Shown: one piece after another, positions 48,200-60,014 of the stretch
How positions within the stretch are numbered: the first letter of the stretch is position 1
How the letters are laid out: every line of letters begins with the position of its first letter
Source: Nautilus pompilius
Lineage: Eukaryota > Mollusca > Cephalopoda > Nautilida > Nautilidae
Direction of reading: 5' to 3'
Assembly (NCBI GenBank): GCA_018389105.1
Contig: JACATO010000304.1
Location: forward strand, 3,038,001 to 3,102,000
DNA: 64,000 bases
Program-made: the position numbers and the translations under genes
Notes under the pieces: model-generated
Told to the model about the DNA's origin: nothing
The model's database searches: none
The model's input: only the letters and a program-made list of their open reading frames with translations

Positions 48200-49150
48200 A
48201 GTCAACTTTTATGTAAAGACCCTACATACTAATATTTAGTATGTTAACCTTTTTTCTTTCTGACTGCTTGAATACATTTTGAGAGACTCTCTTGAAATTT
48301 TGGAATAATATCAGCTAGAATGTTGTTCCATGCATTTAGAATCACTGCTCAGAGTTCATTCTTGGTGTTTGGCCGTTCACTTTTTATTCTATCCAAATAC
48401 AGTTGTCCGTCCCCCGGTATTCGCGGGGTCGACTGTACTTCCAAATACGTTCAATGACACTGAGGTCAGGGTTTTGTCGAAGCCACTCCAATAAATCCAT
48501 CAATCTACTCTCTTTCCTTTTTTTGCATTGTATGTTTTAACAACAGTATGTTTGGACCGTTGTCATGTTGGAAGATGACAACTCAATATTGAATAAATAT
48601 CATAGTGAATAACAATCTTCTTATTTGGCTAAATTAATATTATTTTATATTTTTACTAAATCTTCAACATCCATGGCCAAGATACACCTGTCTCTAAACC
48701 CGAACACCTTGCATTACCAATTACGATTTTTCTCGTTATATTCTACCTTTTCTTAGACTGAAAATTTTCAAACTTTGATTTATTTGACAAAAGAACGTTG
48801 TTCCATTGTTCTTAAGTCCAGTTTTAGTCGCTTAACTCTATTTCTTTAACGTAAAAATGGTCCCTTTACTACCATTCGTCTTTTAGGTCCACTTCGTCCT
48901 AAATTCTTCGCACCCTAAAATAATGAACCTGAACTTCTGAGGATTCTGCAAAATCACGCTTTATTTCCTTGCTGAATGTTTTTCTACCTCTCAGAGAAGT
49001 TATCTTAAGGTACCATTAATCTTTATCCGGATAATTTTTGGGGTGTTCACAAATTTTTCCTGATACAATATCTTAAAATTTCTAGATAATTTCCCGAATA
49101 ACGCATCTTGAAATTCTGTTTATACTACCTACATCGCCTTGAGTTCTACG
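48200..49150 (-). pseudogene. Tc1-like transposase relic hosting a micro-insertion
   Basis: On the minus strand the order is: NNVLLSNKSKF (about 48,810-48,780), in place of the W-x-VLFSDESKF motif with the first Asp changed to Asn; a degraded QHDNGP motif near 48,580-48,560; LEWLRQNPDLSVIERIWKY (about 48,500-48,440), retaining the SPDLNPIE-like Glu; and, after the micro-insertion, LDRIKSERPNTKNEL and ILNAWNNILADIIPKFQESL (about 48,395-48,280), ending in KCIQAVRKKKG and a stop near 48,253. This is the full C-terminal half of a Tc1-family transposase. Frameshifts and stops are numerous. No terminal repeats were identified. Confidence 0.7.
48400..48435. mobile_element. 36-bp pogo-like micro-element with TA duplication
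   Basis: CAGTTGTCCGTCCCCCGGTA and following bases run to TCGACTG, flanked by TA on both sides (48,398-48,399 and 48,436-48,437). The left end matches the style of pogo/Tigger inverted repeats (CAGTYGTCCC...CGGTAT.CGCGGGG); the right end is the complementary CAGTCGA. It consists almost only of terminal repeat sequence. Removing the 36 bp and one TA makes the host Tc1 frame continuous across the site (IWKY joined to LDRIK), which supports a real insertion with TA duplication. Confidence 0.75.
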
Positions 49151-49250
49151 TGATTCAAAGAGAAATATTATTTTATGGTTATTACGAATTTATAATTTTG
49201 CCATTTTCATTTAGTTAATATTCTAAAAGGAAACAAAGCAAACCTTGGTG

Positions 49251-49254
<4 letters not shown>

Positions 49255-49290
<36 letters not shown>
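49255..49290. repeat. (GT)n microsatellite, 18 copies
   Basis: Pure GT array of 36 bp. Confidence 0.97.
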
Positions 49291-49291
<1 letters not shown>

Positions 49292-49443
49292 ATTTCTGAA
49301 GTCCGCTTCAAATTAATGTTCAGTAGAAAACCATGTTAACAAAAACATGAAACAAACCGGATACTTTATGTATGTAGCATCGAGACGCAGGCTACACCAA
49401 AACGGTTAATTGTTTACTTAATATAAGATGCAAAGAAAATCAA

Positions 49444-49620
49444 ACGAAATACTTGTGTCTCGCTGGTGCGCAAACGAATTATCTTTTTAAAGAAAAGATA
49501 TATGGAAAAGAGGCTGAATGGCGCGGACTACCGCCGCGCCGGCTCTACTCTCGGTAGTGATTTCGGTCTGTGGTCTGACGGAAACTCGCTCATGGCTATG
49601 CTGTGTGGACGAAAACTTTG
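49444..49620 (+). other. CpG-dense patch with signal-peptide-like ORF start
   Basis: About 14 CpG dinucleotides in 170 bp in an otherwise CpG-poor region. An ATG at 49,518 opens a 68-codon frame whose first residues (MARTTAAPALLSVVISVCGL) look like a secretion signal: a short basic start, a hydrophobic core, then small and polar residues. The frame soon becomes AT-rich and ends at 49,722. It could be a first exon or simply a GC-rich accident; the start context is weak (T at -3). Confidence 0.2.
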
Positions 49621-49724
49621 TCCTCATGTTGAAAACAAATCTATTAAATTTACTATTTAAAAAAATATTCAGTAAAGACATATCATCGGAAATTGCTACT
49701 TGGATCTTGCTTCAAACTACCTGA

Positions 49725-52065
49725 TGCCTCATTAACAGGGTTGTACAATCTCAACGACAGTAGACAAACATAAAAGCAAAATATTAACCGAAGCTTTAAA
49801 AAAAAAGACTAATAAAAGTGCATCACATGAGGACTGAGCATCAGCCAAATGGAGACTCGCTCATGCCACACATCTCAATGTGAAGTAACACCAGCTTAGT
49901 CAAGAAAGAAAAGTGGCAGGTCAAAGAGCGGATTATAGAAATGTTAATGATCCACTGTCTTCTCTTGTCTGTCAGTCTTGACAGTGGGTATCAACTGAAA
50001 AATGCGTATGTTGCATTATTGTATGGCCAGATCATCAAGATGGAGATACAGACGGCTAATAGGCTCTACGGTGAGCCAGACTTTCGGATAGTGTTATACT
50101 TTGCTCTTCTAGAAGGATGATGTACGAATAAACACTCACTGATGTTAACAAGAGTCAATCGATGAACAATCATGAACTTATAAAGATTTTCATGCTTATT
50201 ACTTAAGAGAGAGAGAGAGAATAATTTGTTATATAGTTTGTATCATCAGTTTTTGTTGTTGCTGCTGGTTAATATTTACAACAGCTAAGAGCTGAGTGAA
50301 AACAAATGTTATTTTATCTTTAATAATTGACAAAAAGTCCAAAAGAACATGTTTATTTGGCATTCATTCGACATTCACTCTCTCCCATATTTAGTCGCGT
50401 AAACACTGTGTAATTATGTTTATCTGCTATTAAAGATGAAATAGAGATGACTCCAGTTTCTGATTAATGTTGTTTTAAAGGTGAAGCACCACCGACCGAC
50501 ATTATCTGGGTAATTAGTCTCTGTTTGAATTTCGTTTCTTTATCTTTTATCGGTAGAAAGAAAAGTGACTTTGATAAAATGGTAACAATGAATTTCTGAA
50601 ATTCTGAACTTCTCACTGTAAAAGTGTCATTAACTCATAAAGTGCATATACTCGGACTGAAATATTTGTTAAAATAAATTAATTTTATTATTATATTTGT
50701 TCTAAGTGGATTGGTGCTGTACCATTGTGACGTAAATTCTCACACTGCTACCTCAATCGTAAGTTGATCCAAGTCAACAGGGCAGAACATAATCAAAAAA
50801 CGCCACACGCTTTGGCTTCGTACAGATATAAGCATGGCAAGGATAAGACCCCATTAATGTGACTTCACGTAGATAGAACCAGAATTTGATTATTCCCTTC
50901 AATTAGTGTTTAAAGGCCTTAATGTTGGAAAATTGTCAGTATCCTAGCTATTATTGTAGAACAGAATGACAGAAAACAATCAAGCCAAGCCGAAAATTCA
51001 GGCTATTGGAACCACTTCAGTAATGATGACCAGAACTGGAGCTTATCTCCGGAGCATAACGTGGACTAGTCCGCTCCCATGCCAAGGGCCAGATGATAAT
51101 TTCATATCGTTGCAAGTACACCCCCTGATTGCTGTTTTTTTTGGTCAAAAATACAAAACAGATTTTAGAACAGCACAAAACAAATATGTTCTACATTGGT
51201 GTGCATTTTGGAGTAATGTTCTGCAACCTAAAAATCAACAGTCGGTCGTTGTAAACACCAATTTAAGTATTTTTAATCTTCTGCTAGATGTTTTAGGAAA
51301 AAGTGTAGATACGCGCTGAACGTCAATCAATCTCGTACATTTTCCAGTTCACATTTTCCTTATTTCCCCGCAGTGAAGAGAGCAGCCAAAAAAATGACTC
51401 TCCGCTTTACGTCTACCCAGCAAAACATCTATCTTTAATGACTGACAAAGAACCAAAAGGCCATCTTTACGTATTATTTATTACATGGCATTAGTTTTGA
51501 AAGATAGTAAATGGCGTATAGATATCAAGTAAACATAACCATTTGGTTTTTTATGCCAGTCAAAGATGAAGTAAATACGTGGGAATAAAACAATATTTCA
51601 AATATTTTTGTTTAAGCAGAACTAATGTAAGAAAGAGATGGAAAGCAACCTGTAGAACCAAGCTGGTGGGATAAGATATCTATACCTAATAATAGCCACA
51701 GCACGACGTGACATAGGCTCTACAAGATGAGGCATTTCCCCATTCACTCGTTACTACCATACGCGATGTATGGAGAGAGATAGGCAAAGATAAGCTATCC
51801 CTCGACTTCGCGTCGCCCACATCTTCCTGAGAGATGTTGATAGGCGTAAAGACCTCAGCAGTCATCTTGGTTATTACCTCATCCTCTTATATCTTGTAAT
51901 ACATTTTTTCTTAACACTCACGTGCAACAGTGTTTGGAAACACTGGGTTCCTTTCTAATTAAAAAGAAGCAGTCTAATTTTATTTTACTGCAGATATCTT
52001 AGTAATAATGATAATAATAAATCAAATTTCTTCTACTTGACTCTACGGCCAAAATCATGAAACAT
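49725..52065. other. No recognised gene
   Basis: Contains a short (GA)n run at 50,208-50,221 and a 117-codon frame at 50,966-51,319 (+) without recognisable motifs, within chance expectation. Confidence 0.35.
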
Positions 52066-52067
52066 TT

Positions 52068-52140
52068 ATTTGGCCGGGAAACTGCTGGGATACTAAGATG
52101 ATGTGGAAGGCACTAGTTCGAATCCAGCTTGGTCTGTCAT
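52068..52140 (+). repeat. tRNA-derived SINE head
   Basis: A strong B box TAGTTCGAATCCAG (about 52,114-52,127) is preceded at about the tRNA distance by an A-box-like TTGGCCGGGAAACTGCTGGG. The sequence does not fold into a clean cloverleaf by eye, and a non-tRNA body follows, so a tRNA-derived SINE is likelier than a gene. Confidence 0.4.
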
Positions 52141-52718
52141 ATCCACCTCTCCAGCATAATTTCTTCTTTCTCTTCTTCACCAACCAGCCACATCTGAAAG
52201 ATGAGGAGTGTAGTAAGGACTTTTGTTAGAGGGGGGTCACTATCGTTCCGGTCAGCCTAACTTCCTGTTCGTCTAATGTTCCGGAAGGGCAAGACAACTT
52301 TCCATTTATTTAAAGTGACATTTTGTGTATAAACTTGCACCGACAGTGACAGGTCAGTACGAACAACGCCATGACCTTACGTTGTGACTTCTGTTTTCTA
52401 TTTAGATATAATCAAATAATTATTCCAGAGATAATGGAAGTTGTTCGGTTTTGTGGTTTTTTATTTGTTTTTTTTGTTTTTTTTTACTTTTAACTGTCAC
52501 GTTTGACTATGTGGGGATATATCCAACGAATTCAGGACCAATATCGTCTGCTCTCGAATATAATCATGATCATCATCAGCCACATTGCAGAGGGAAGCGA
52601 GCCTCCTTTCCAGGGCCAAGTTAGAAAAGGATACAGGTCAACAACACTCGCCTACAGGAACCCAATCCGCCTTTTAATATTAGATGCGGAAGGAAGCCCG
52701 AGTTTCAGGATATTTAAT

Positions 52719-52732
52719 ATATATATATATAT
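52719..52732. repeat. (AT)n short microsatellite
   Basis: Seven AT units. Confidence 0.85.
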
Positions 52733-52734
52733 AT

Positions 52735-55700
52735 CTACCTGCAAAGAGCTGATTTTATTTCATCGTTTTAATAACTTATTAAAAATGTCCTGTTACACCT
52801 GTGGGACTGACTGACTGTAGCAACATCTTAAAGGCACTTACCAAGCGTATATACTAATTCGTGCTCTCAGGAAACGCGACGCATGCTGTCAAACAGCGGA
52901 TTTTTATTCCTAATTAAAATCTTGTTTGTAATAACTTTCTTTTCTCATTAAATTCAAAGGAACGTCAGTAAATTTACGCTTTCGCTGCTTTTCAAACCCG
53001 TATGGTAGGCTCTGCTATCCCCTCAAGGCAATCTTAAGTGCCTTAGTGTGCGTCATCGGTTGGTCCCACAACTTCTGACGTCACTTCAAGAAACCTCACA
53101 AGACAAAATCTTTCTCCGAAGCATCGCTATGGTGATATTGAATTGTTTCTGATGTACATTTGGTAATGATTGATTATCAATTTTAGCACTGAAGATGAAT
53201 TATAAATAGCAGTTCTAAATACATAAAGCCTTTTGGACTTTATTATTTATTTAAAAACAATAGTGAAATATTGCTTAACAGTGTTTTAAAAGGCAATGTA
53301 TTACTAACATTTTATTATTATTTTTTTTTACCAGTCGCATAAATCTGTCATATTAAGAGAAGATTTACCGTAGGAAGATCGACTTAACCGAGCTACAGCG
53401 AACAAGAATCGTGACTGGGGTTACAGCGACGCCAGAACGGTATAAGATAATTTTTAAATCTAATTTGGCTTGTTAATTATTCTTTCTATGCATTTCCTGT
53501 CATTCGCCTTTTATATCTAATGATTATTAAACTATTTCTCTAAAAGGTTCAGCTATTCCCCTCACTATCCATTGTTTTCATTATTATTTCCATTCGGGCA
53601 GGTTACCGTAAACCAGAATAAACACGGGATGGAGTTTTAACTTTTTTTACTGCATAAGTATAAAGCTTAGGACTCTAGAAAAACGTTTTTATCATTTTAT
53701 ACCTTACCAATAATATGAAACAGCCCTTTACAATTTTTGAATTATCAAAAAGCCCATTTTGAATAAATAAAATGGTATTACTTTATTAGCTGTGTCAATT
53801 TGTACCCACAGCGTTAAACTTATTATCACTGCAAATCGTTAATGATGGAAATCACTGAGTCAGGAAGCAATCTTGGTTCATATTGGGAAAAGGAAAGTTT
53901 CAATTCCGCCATCAACACCCAGCGCCGGTAATTCACATTTTCCCTAAATGAAGCCTCGTTATACGTTGGCAATTTTAAATAATTATGGCTTCTAGTATTT
54001 TAAATTGTTTGTCGTCCATAAGTTCAGGACTCCTAATTACTTTGACAAGCTATTCTAAACGTTTAATATTTAAACCAGGTAAATCGACTGATTTAAACGC
54101 ATAGCATATGAGATACACTTATGTTACAAACAAGATATTGGCTAGAAACGTTTTTTTGTAGTGTATGCATTTACCTCCCTTTGTTTTTAAACCCGTTTTC
54201 TGACGCACTTAGAGGCAAAAATGAGTTACAGATAAAAGGCTCTGGTTTACAGATGGGCAGATCGGATCGCTCTATTCCTCAACAGTTTATCACCTTACAA
54301 TTACCACAAATAATGTTAACTTTAATTAATTAGATCGTCCTGGTTTGTTACACCGCTAAGGTTTTAAAACTTGACGATTGCTAGCGCTGCCACCGTTTAG
54401 CTCTACACTATTCCTTATGGTAGACAGAATAAGCCGGCTGTAGTTTATAGGAGCACCAGCCTGGAATACACGCTGCCTAGGGAGTCGTCGGTCAATCACG
54501 GTAAAAATAGTTTGAGGTACATTAAAATATATCCTACTTAATGCATTCACAGTTTTAACTGATTTTTGTATTCAAATAATACGGTTTGCCGTCTCGCATA
54601 ATTATATTTTAAATCTCTAATAAACCAAGCTCACTCGTCTAGTAAGTACTGCATGTGACTACAGCATCTATACACTGAACGTATGTATGTATAAACATGA
54701 GCGTATATATGTACTGAAAGTACGTATGCACTCTATCTTTATACTGAATTTAATGCATTTATTTATTTTAACATTCTTATTCTTACTATATGAGCTCCAA
54801 TTTAAGTACACAATCAGTTTCTCCAGTATTATAGGCCAAGGTTATTTTTCAAACTGTTAGTTCACACTGATAATGAAAATAATTGTTTGTATATTTCAAG
54901 TGAAAGTTAACATGATTCTCTACTCCTGCTGAGAGATTGGTAGGTTCAATTACTTATCTATAATTTGTTTTCTTTCAGAGAAGAAACACCTGACTTTTAT
55001 TGTTTGTACAGATCAGCAGGGAGTCTTTTAAATAATCTTTTGTGATTCTATTTCTCAATTCATTCATAAATTTAAGCCACCCAGCAGAAAGATGTAATCT
55101 TAATTTCAGCCAAACACTCCCCTAAACACCGCACAACACCAAAAAAAAAAAAAAGTAAGAACCATAAAGAGTAAACTGCTGCTGAAGCAAACACTGCTCA
55201 TGGGAATTGAGTTGAGAGTGGTCGGTTACCTCATATCACTCACTGGCTTTTGCAGAAGCAGATAAGTATCACTTATAAGCAGCAACACTACATTTACCAA
55301 CATTCTACTTTGCGCACCACAGTTAGGACTTCGTAAATAAAGCGTTTTTTGCAAAACCGCACGGAGTTCAATTCAACCCAGAATTGAACCTGGCTCCTCC
55401 ATAGTCGAAATATCCTCTTTCTTTCTTTCCTTTTGGAAGACTTTATTTAAACACCTCTGTCGGTCACTTATAAGCTCAGTATATGTGCGAAAAGAGAGAA
55501 AAAACAATTTTTCAATGTATAAATACAATTCATTATGCAACATTTATACTCGTTAAATTCATCGATGCTCTATCAACTCTTCTGTACAACACTAATGGGG
55601 TGCGAGAGTAGAAGGTCGCATAACCGAATAGCTATTATGACGCACGTAGGCTGCTTTTATCTTGACAGAAAAGCTATGGCGTCGTCCAGAGTATCGAAAG

Positions 55701-57180
55701 TCTCGGTTTATTGAATTTACTTCGAAATTAATGATAGCAGTAAGTTATTACAAAAAAAGAGAAAAGCATGCGATCTGTTTATTAGATGCGCATTTTTCAG
55801 CAACAGTCACCGACAGTAAGAGAGGTTTGAAAAACCTAATGGCGTTGACTATCTTAGATGATGATGTATTCACAAAGAAAATGTCTCTGAAATCAGAAAA
55901 TGGAAAGATCTAGAAAAACATTACTTTCGTCACGAGTTTTAAAGAAATGAGCTTTAAATTTGTTTGCGTCATGGAAAAAAATCGTGCTATAGCAGTCCAA
56001 ATGTGCTGTTTCTTTCCCTATTTAAGGCCTCTATTTTATTTTATGGACGACCAGTGAATAAGTATCGTATCAGGGTTGATATCAATTCTGCAGGAAAGAG
56101 ACCAAAAGAGGAAATGTAACTCAATCAAGTGTTCGCTTGAGTTCGTATAAATAGATGACAGAACACGGCCTTCAGTTGATTTAGTTTACATCTAACCACA
56201 TCGTTTCTTATAGTTTACTCAACTGTAAAGTTATCTTACAGAACTGTTAATTGACTTTTTGATCACGAGTTTAGAGTTATCAATCACAATAAAAACTTTG
56301 GAAGCAAAATATAAATAAAAAAACGTTAGGTATGAAATAAACTTATTAGTCCATTATTTTAGAACTTGCAGGAGATTCTTTAAATTTCTTATTTGTTTCT
56401 CTCATCTGACAGGCGGAATATCATATAACAAACCCCTTCTATGTCACAGAAATAGAAAGCAGTCAATACGAGTTCGGCCAGCTCCGACCGTCACGAGGGC
56501 AACAGTGAGGCCTGGTCATACGGTGTAAATAATATCAACAGCATATTAAAAACTTATGGATAAAAGAATTTATGACAGTTTTACAAAGATCTGATACAGC
56601 CACTGGATGAAAGCTAATTTAAACCATTCAAGGATTATTTTACGAACAGTTTTCCAGTTAAGAAAATAATTTGCTTTATATCTTATGGTAAGAATTAAAA
56701 TCTAAGGGAGCTACTTAAAAATGTACCAAGATCGTAACTTGATAGTTAAATTCGTATAGAGTTTACAGAAGATAAACAGAAATACTGCGTAGCCACTATT
56801 GCCTTAGTACCGCTACCGACAGATAGCAGTGAATTGATGACATCACCACGGTGGGTATGATAACAAAATGGCTGTATGTTTGGTATAGTAGAGAATCTTT
56901 GAAAAATATGCCATCCAAGATCATATAATGAATACAAGAGAACGTAGTTTTATTTAACTGGTGCAGATGTCCAATCATTTCCTTATGTCAATTGTTATTC
57001 TGTGTTTAATATACTGTAGGCCTAATTTTATCATATTTTTTTAAAAGTACTTTATTCTCGATATCTGTTCTCTCCGCGGAAGTATGTAACTATTCTGTGG
57101 TGGAAATTTGGTTTTTTCTAGAAGAACAGTTCATTCGCATTGGTGGTGTATCTCTAATGCATTTATTTTGTTTTCTCTAG
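52735..57180. other. No recognised gene; possible B box at 55.4 kb
   Basis: AT-rich sequence. On the minus strand near 55,395, CCAGGTTCAATTCTGG resembles a B box, and an AG-rich stretch follows upstream, so a further SINE fragment is possible. No A box was found. The immediate upstream part (to 57,180) ends in a pyrimidine-rich splice acceptor. Confidence 0.3.
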
Positions 57181-57412
57181 GAGTGAAAATTGTCCAAAGC
57201 AATTAACAGAATAAAGCGAAGAGGCTGCACTCAGAAATCAGTCTCTTCTACTCAAAGCACAACCGATAATCGTCGAGTGTTTCTCAGACTCCGAATGGCC
57301 GCCACGGGTATGGTGAAGTTTGATAATCAGAAAGTACATTATATACCGAATGTGGATTCTGGAATACAGCGGGAAGGAGGGAATGACGGGATGGCAGAAA
57401 ACGCCCCTGCTG
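57181..57412 (+). CDS. Candidate host exon: 5' UTR plus N-terminal coding part
   Basis: The segment is preceded by a pyrimidine-rich acceptor (TTTTGTTTTCTCTAG, 57,166-57,180) and followed by a donor, GCTG|GTAATT (exon end 57,412). All three frames have stops soon after the acceptor, so the 5' part would be untranslated. The first ATG in the exon (57,295) opens a frame that stays open to the donor: 39 codons plus one base, beginning MAATGMVKFDNQKVHYIPN and ending ENAPA. The peptide is polar and uncharged overall, with no transmembrane segment, as in a cytoplasmic N-terminus. I do not recognise the protein. Start context is moderate (C at -3, G at +4). No neighbouring exon could be joined inside the window. 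It may also be a chance pairing of splice-like signals. Confidence 0.35.
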
Positions 57413-57702
57413 GTAATTTTGTTTAAGTGAAATCATTCTGAATAGTTGTGTCATTTTAAATATTTATTTGTACTATAAATATGCGCTAGCGAGACTATAC
57501 GAAGTGAGGCAGCATCGCGTTCCTATTAATTGGTACTTCATTGATCTGTAAAGCTGCTGATGTAGCCCTGCTGTTTTACAGACTGATCTGGAACATCATC
57601 AAGATCTATGGCAGTGGTTTCTCTGCAGATAGATTTTAAATTGGTTGCATTCATGCAAGTGTACGCTATCAAAAATGAACGATGCCTACTGAAGAAACTG
57701 TT

Positions 57703-57703
<1 letters not shown>

Positions 57704-57767
<64 letters not shown>
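57704..57767. repeat. (TAA)n microsatellite, about 21 copies
   Basis: Pure TAA array of 64 bp. Confidence 0.97.
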
Positions 57768-57773
<6 letters not shown>

Positions 57774-58064
57774 AAGAGTTATGGCCAGTAATGTAGATAT
57801 CACATGAAACAAATCCACCCACGTTAGCCGACAGAAGGCGTAACCAACCTTCTGTTTACCACTCAAATATTAAACAAAAAATATACGAGAGACGATTGAT
57901 GATTAATGTGTTTACAAGTTTTAGAAAAGTATTGCTAATCAATAATATGTTTTTATTCAAAATATTGGTTTTTTTTATTTAAAAAGTAAAGAAAAAATAC
58001 AGATAAACGAAGAACTATCAACAATTTGTCGCTTTAAATAAAATAAAGTAGTATTGTACCGAAA

Positions 58065-58209
58065 ACACGTGATTCGGCCGAGTTGTCGCGTCGGTGTTTA
58101 CCCTGGTGTATATTTCGGCTACTTTATCTGGTAAAAGTGACAATCGCGCGTGTGTGGGTTCTTGATGATGCGTAACACGAGTCTGGAGAAATCGCATTTT
58201 AACGTAAGT
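58065..58209 (+). promoter_or_regulatory. CpG cluster ending at a consensus splice donor
   Basis: Roughly 13 CpGs in 145 bp, far above the local density, end at AAC|GTAAGTAAG (GTAAGT at 58,204-58,209), the consensus 5' splice site. This pattern fits a non-coding first exon with a CpG-rich promoter. It lies downstream of the candidate exon at 57.2 kb, so if both are real they belong to different transcripts or alternative promoters. Confidence 0.25.
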
Positions 58210-58214
58210 AAGCC

Positions 58215-59385
58215 GCTTGTAGGGATAACCGTGCTAAATGCCCAGTTCCAATATTTTTCTAATCGATTTCCCAGTATAGCATAAAAGTACTTCCCCCTCG
58301 GTTTTATCTTCCGGGTCAGTATTCTGCGCCATTAAATGTCAGGTAAAATCTATCTTTACCAATAAATGCTAGTAAAATGTCATTTAAAGATGCTTTAAGT
58401 AACTTTACAGTACATTTGGTTACTGTCAGTGTCACATGACTCTGGTTGGTTTTCTAACTGGTTTACTCTTGAAAATTTATTTGAAATTTTCTTTTCGTGA
58501 GTTCTCTAAAATTTCAACCGCCATCACTGTTGCATACAAAGTAAAAGCATTTTGAAATATTTGCTATTTTAAAATTTAAAATGCTGGTAATATGTGTCGC
58601 ATTGGAAAATTTACTGCAGTTTTATAAATAAAAACAGAATTAGTCTTGTAAAAGGAATTGTACTTTATTTGGAGGAAAATCTAAAATAGTTGAAAGTTTT
58701 TGTTATGGTGTCATTCACCAAATCGATGCTACTTTTCACATCATCTTTACTTTATAGGCGGTTGGATGACGGCTATGAAAGACAACCGAATTTTAATCGT
58801 TAAAATATTATTCCTGACCATTTTTATGTGGAATTCTGCGGTTATTAAAGTTTAGTTCTCGGAAGTGTTTCGTAAATCTATAACTTAAGAAGTACGACAG
58901 CATCGTTACTGGCCAGTGACGTGAGGAGCGTCGTAAAAATATGTGAACTCCTTGATACCCTCTCTGCTACACGTGCCCTGGCGCCATCATTGTCTTTTTT
59001 AGATCTCTACTATGAAAGATTTTAGTTATTAATGCTACTTTTATAATTTTCATTTTTCGGACGGTTTGAACTTTCAGCGAATTTCGTAGAGCCTGTTTAG
59101 TTTTTAAATTTGGTAAACTTTGTAATCTGGAACACCTTTTAACTACGTACAAGGCGAACCAAGTTTTCTGTCAGTTATTGTTAAAAATAAGATACCTACA
59201 AGACTTACTTCAGCACTATACATGTCCATATAAAGAAAAAAATCAATAAAAATACATTAGAAGACAAAAGCAAAAAAAAATTAATCTTAATAAAACAATG
59301 AAAAAGTAAGCAGTTTGGAATCAATGTGTTCTCGAAAGTGTTTAATCTAAGTCATGTCAGGTGCTCAGGAAGAAACTGCAGCTCA
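58215..59385. other. No recognised feature
   Basis: AT-rich sequence; nothing supportable seen. Confidence 0.4.
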
Positions 59386-59389
59386 TCTT

Positions 59390-60010
59390 GTTTCTCCTAT
59401 AGGGTGGCGGTTTTGGAGTTTAAATAATGGCACAATCTTTTTTGCAGCAAATGTACCTTAAACTGCAAACCTTTTGTTGAAATAATGTCTTAAGATAATT
59501 ATTAAAAATGGATATGTATGCAACAGAATTCAGGCTTTCGATGAACACAAAATCAGTCTTTCCAGTGACCGACATCACTTACAGAAAAATGACTGTGTTG
59601 ACCTGTCGGTTCCCAAAAGACCTCCTGAGATGCTTCACTGGCCTTTCTCTACACGAATGTTCTTCCATTCAACCTAAATGGACGACAGTCAGACTCATCA
59701 GAGAACAAAACAGACATCCAAAATTCCATAGGTCTGTGTATAATTTCTTGGGCTCACGCAAATCTGCGCTTTATATTGGCTTCCGTTTAGCCACACGTCC
59801 ATTGTAGCCGACTTTATGCAAATAACATTCAGCTGCACATTATGACGCATTTACAGTTTGGCGATGTTTACAAGCCTCGTGCGTGAATTTATTATCTGTT
59901 CTTTTATTCGTCTGACAAAAAAGCAATAGTGATGTTATGCACTGTTCCTTTTGCAACTCCATTGCTTCGCGCTATCTACCTTTCACTTTACCCAGTCTGA
60001 TTATTAACGC
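59390..60010 (-). pseudogene. Tc1-like transposase relic
   Basis: On the minus strand, NGRVAKRKPI (about 59,800-59,770) matches the GRVAxRKPL segment at the end of the DNA-binding domain. SVLFSDESDCRPFRLNGRTF (about 59,717-59,658) holds an intact first catalytic Asp. GKTDFVFIESLNSVAYI (about 59,567-59,517) corresponds to the GKxxLVFIDGxLNSxxYI segment, in another frame. AKKIVPLFKLQN (about 59,445-59,410) follows the lost QQD motif. Frames change and stops occur between blocks. The subfamily differs from the relics at 46 and 48 kb, judging by the blocks retained. Confidence 0.65.
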
Positions 60011-60014
60011 ATTC

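Noticed and set aside
50966-51319. 117-codon ATG frame considered as a small gene
   Set aside because: No family signature and no supporting regulatory or splice signal; statistically unremarkable.
52068-52140. Functional tRNA gene on the plus strand
   Set aside because: Only the B box is good; no convincing acceptor stem or anticodon arm.
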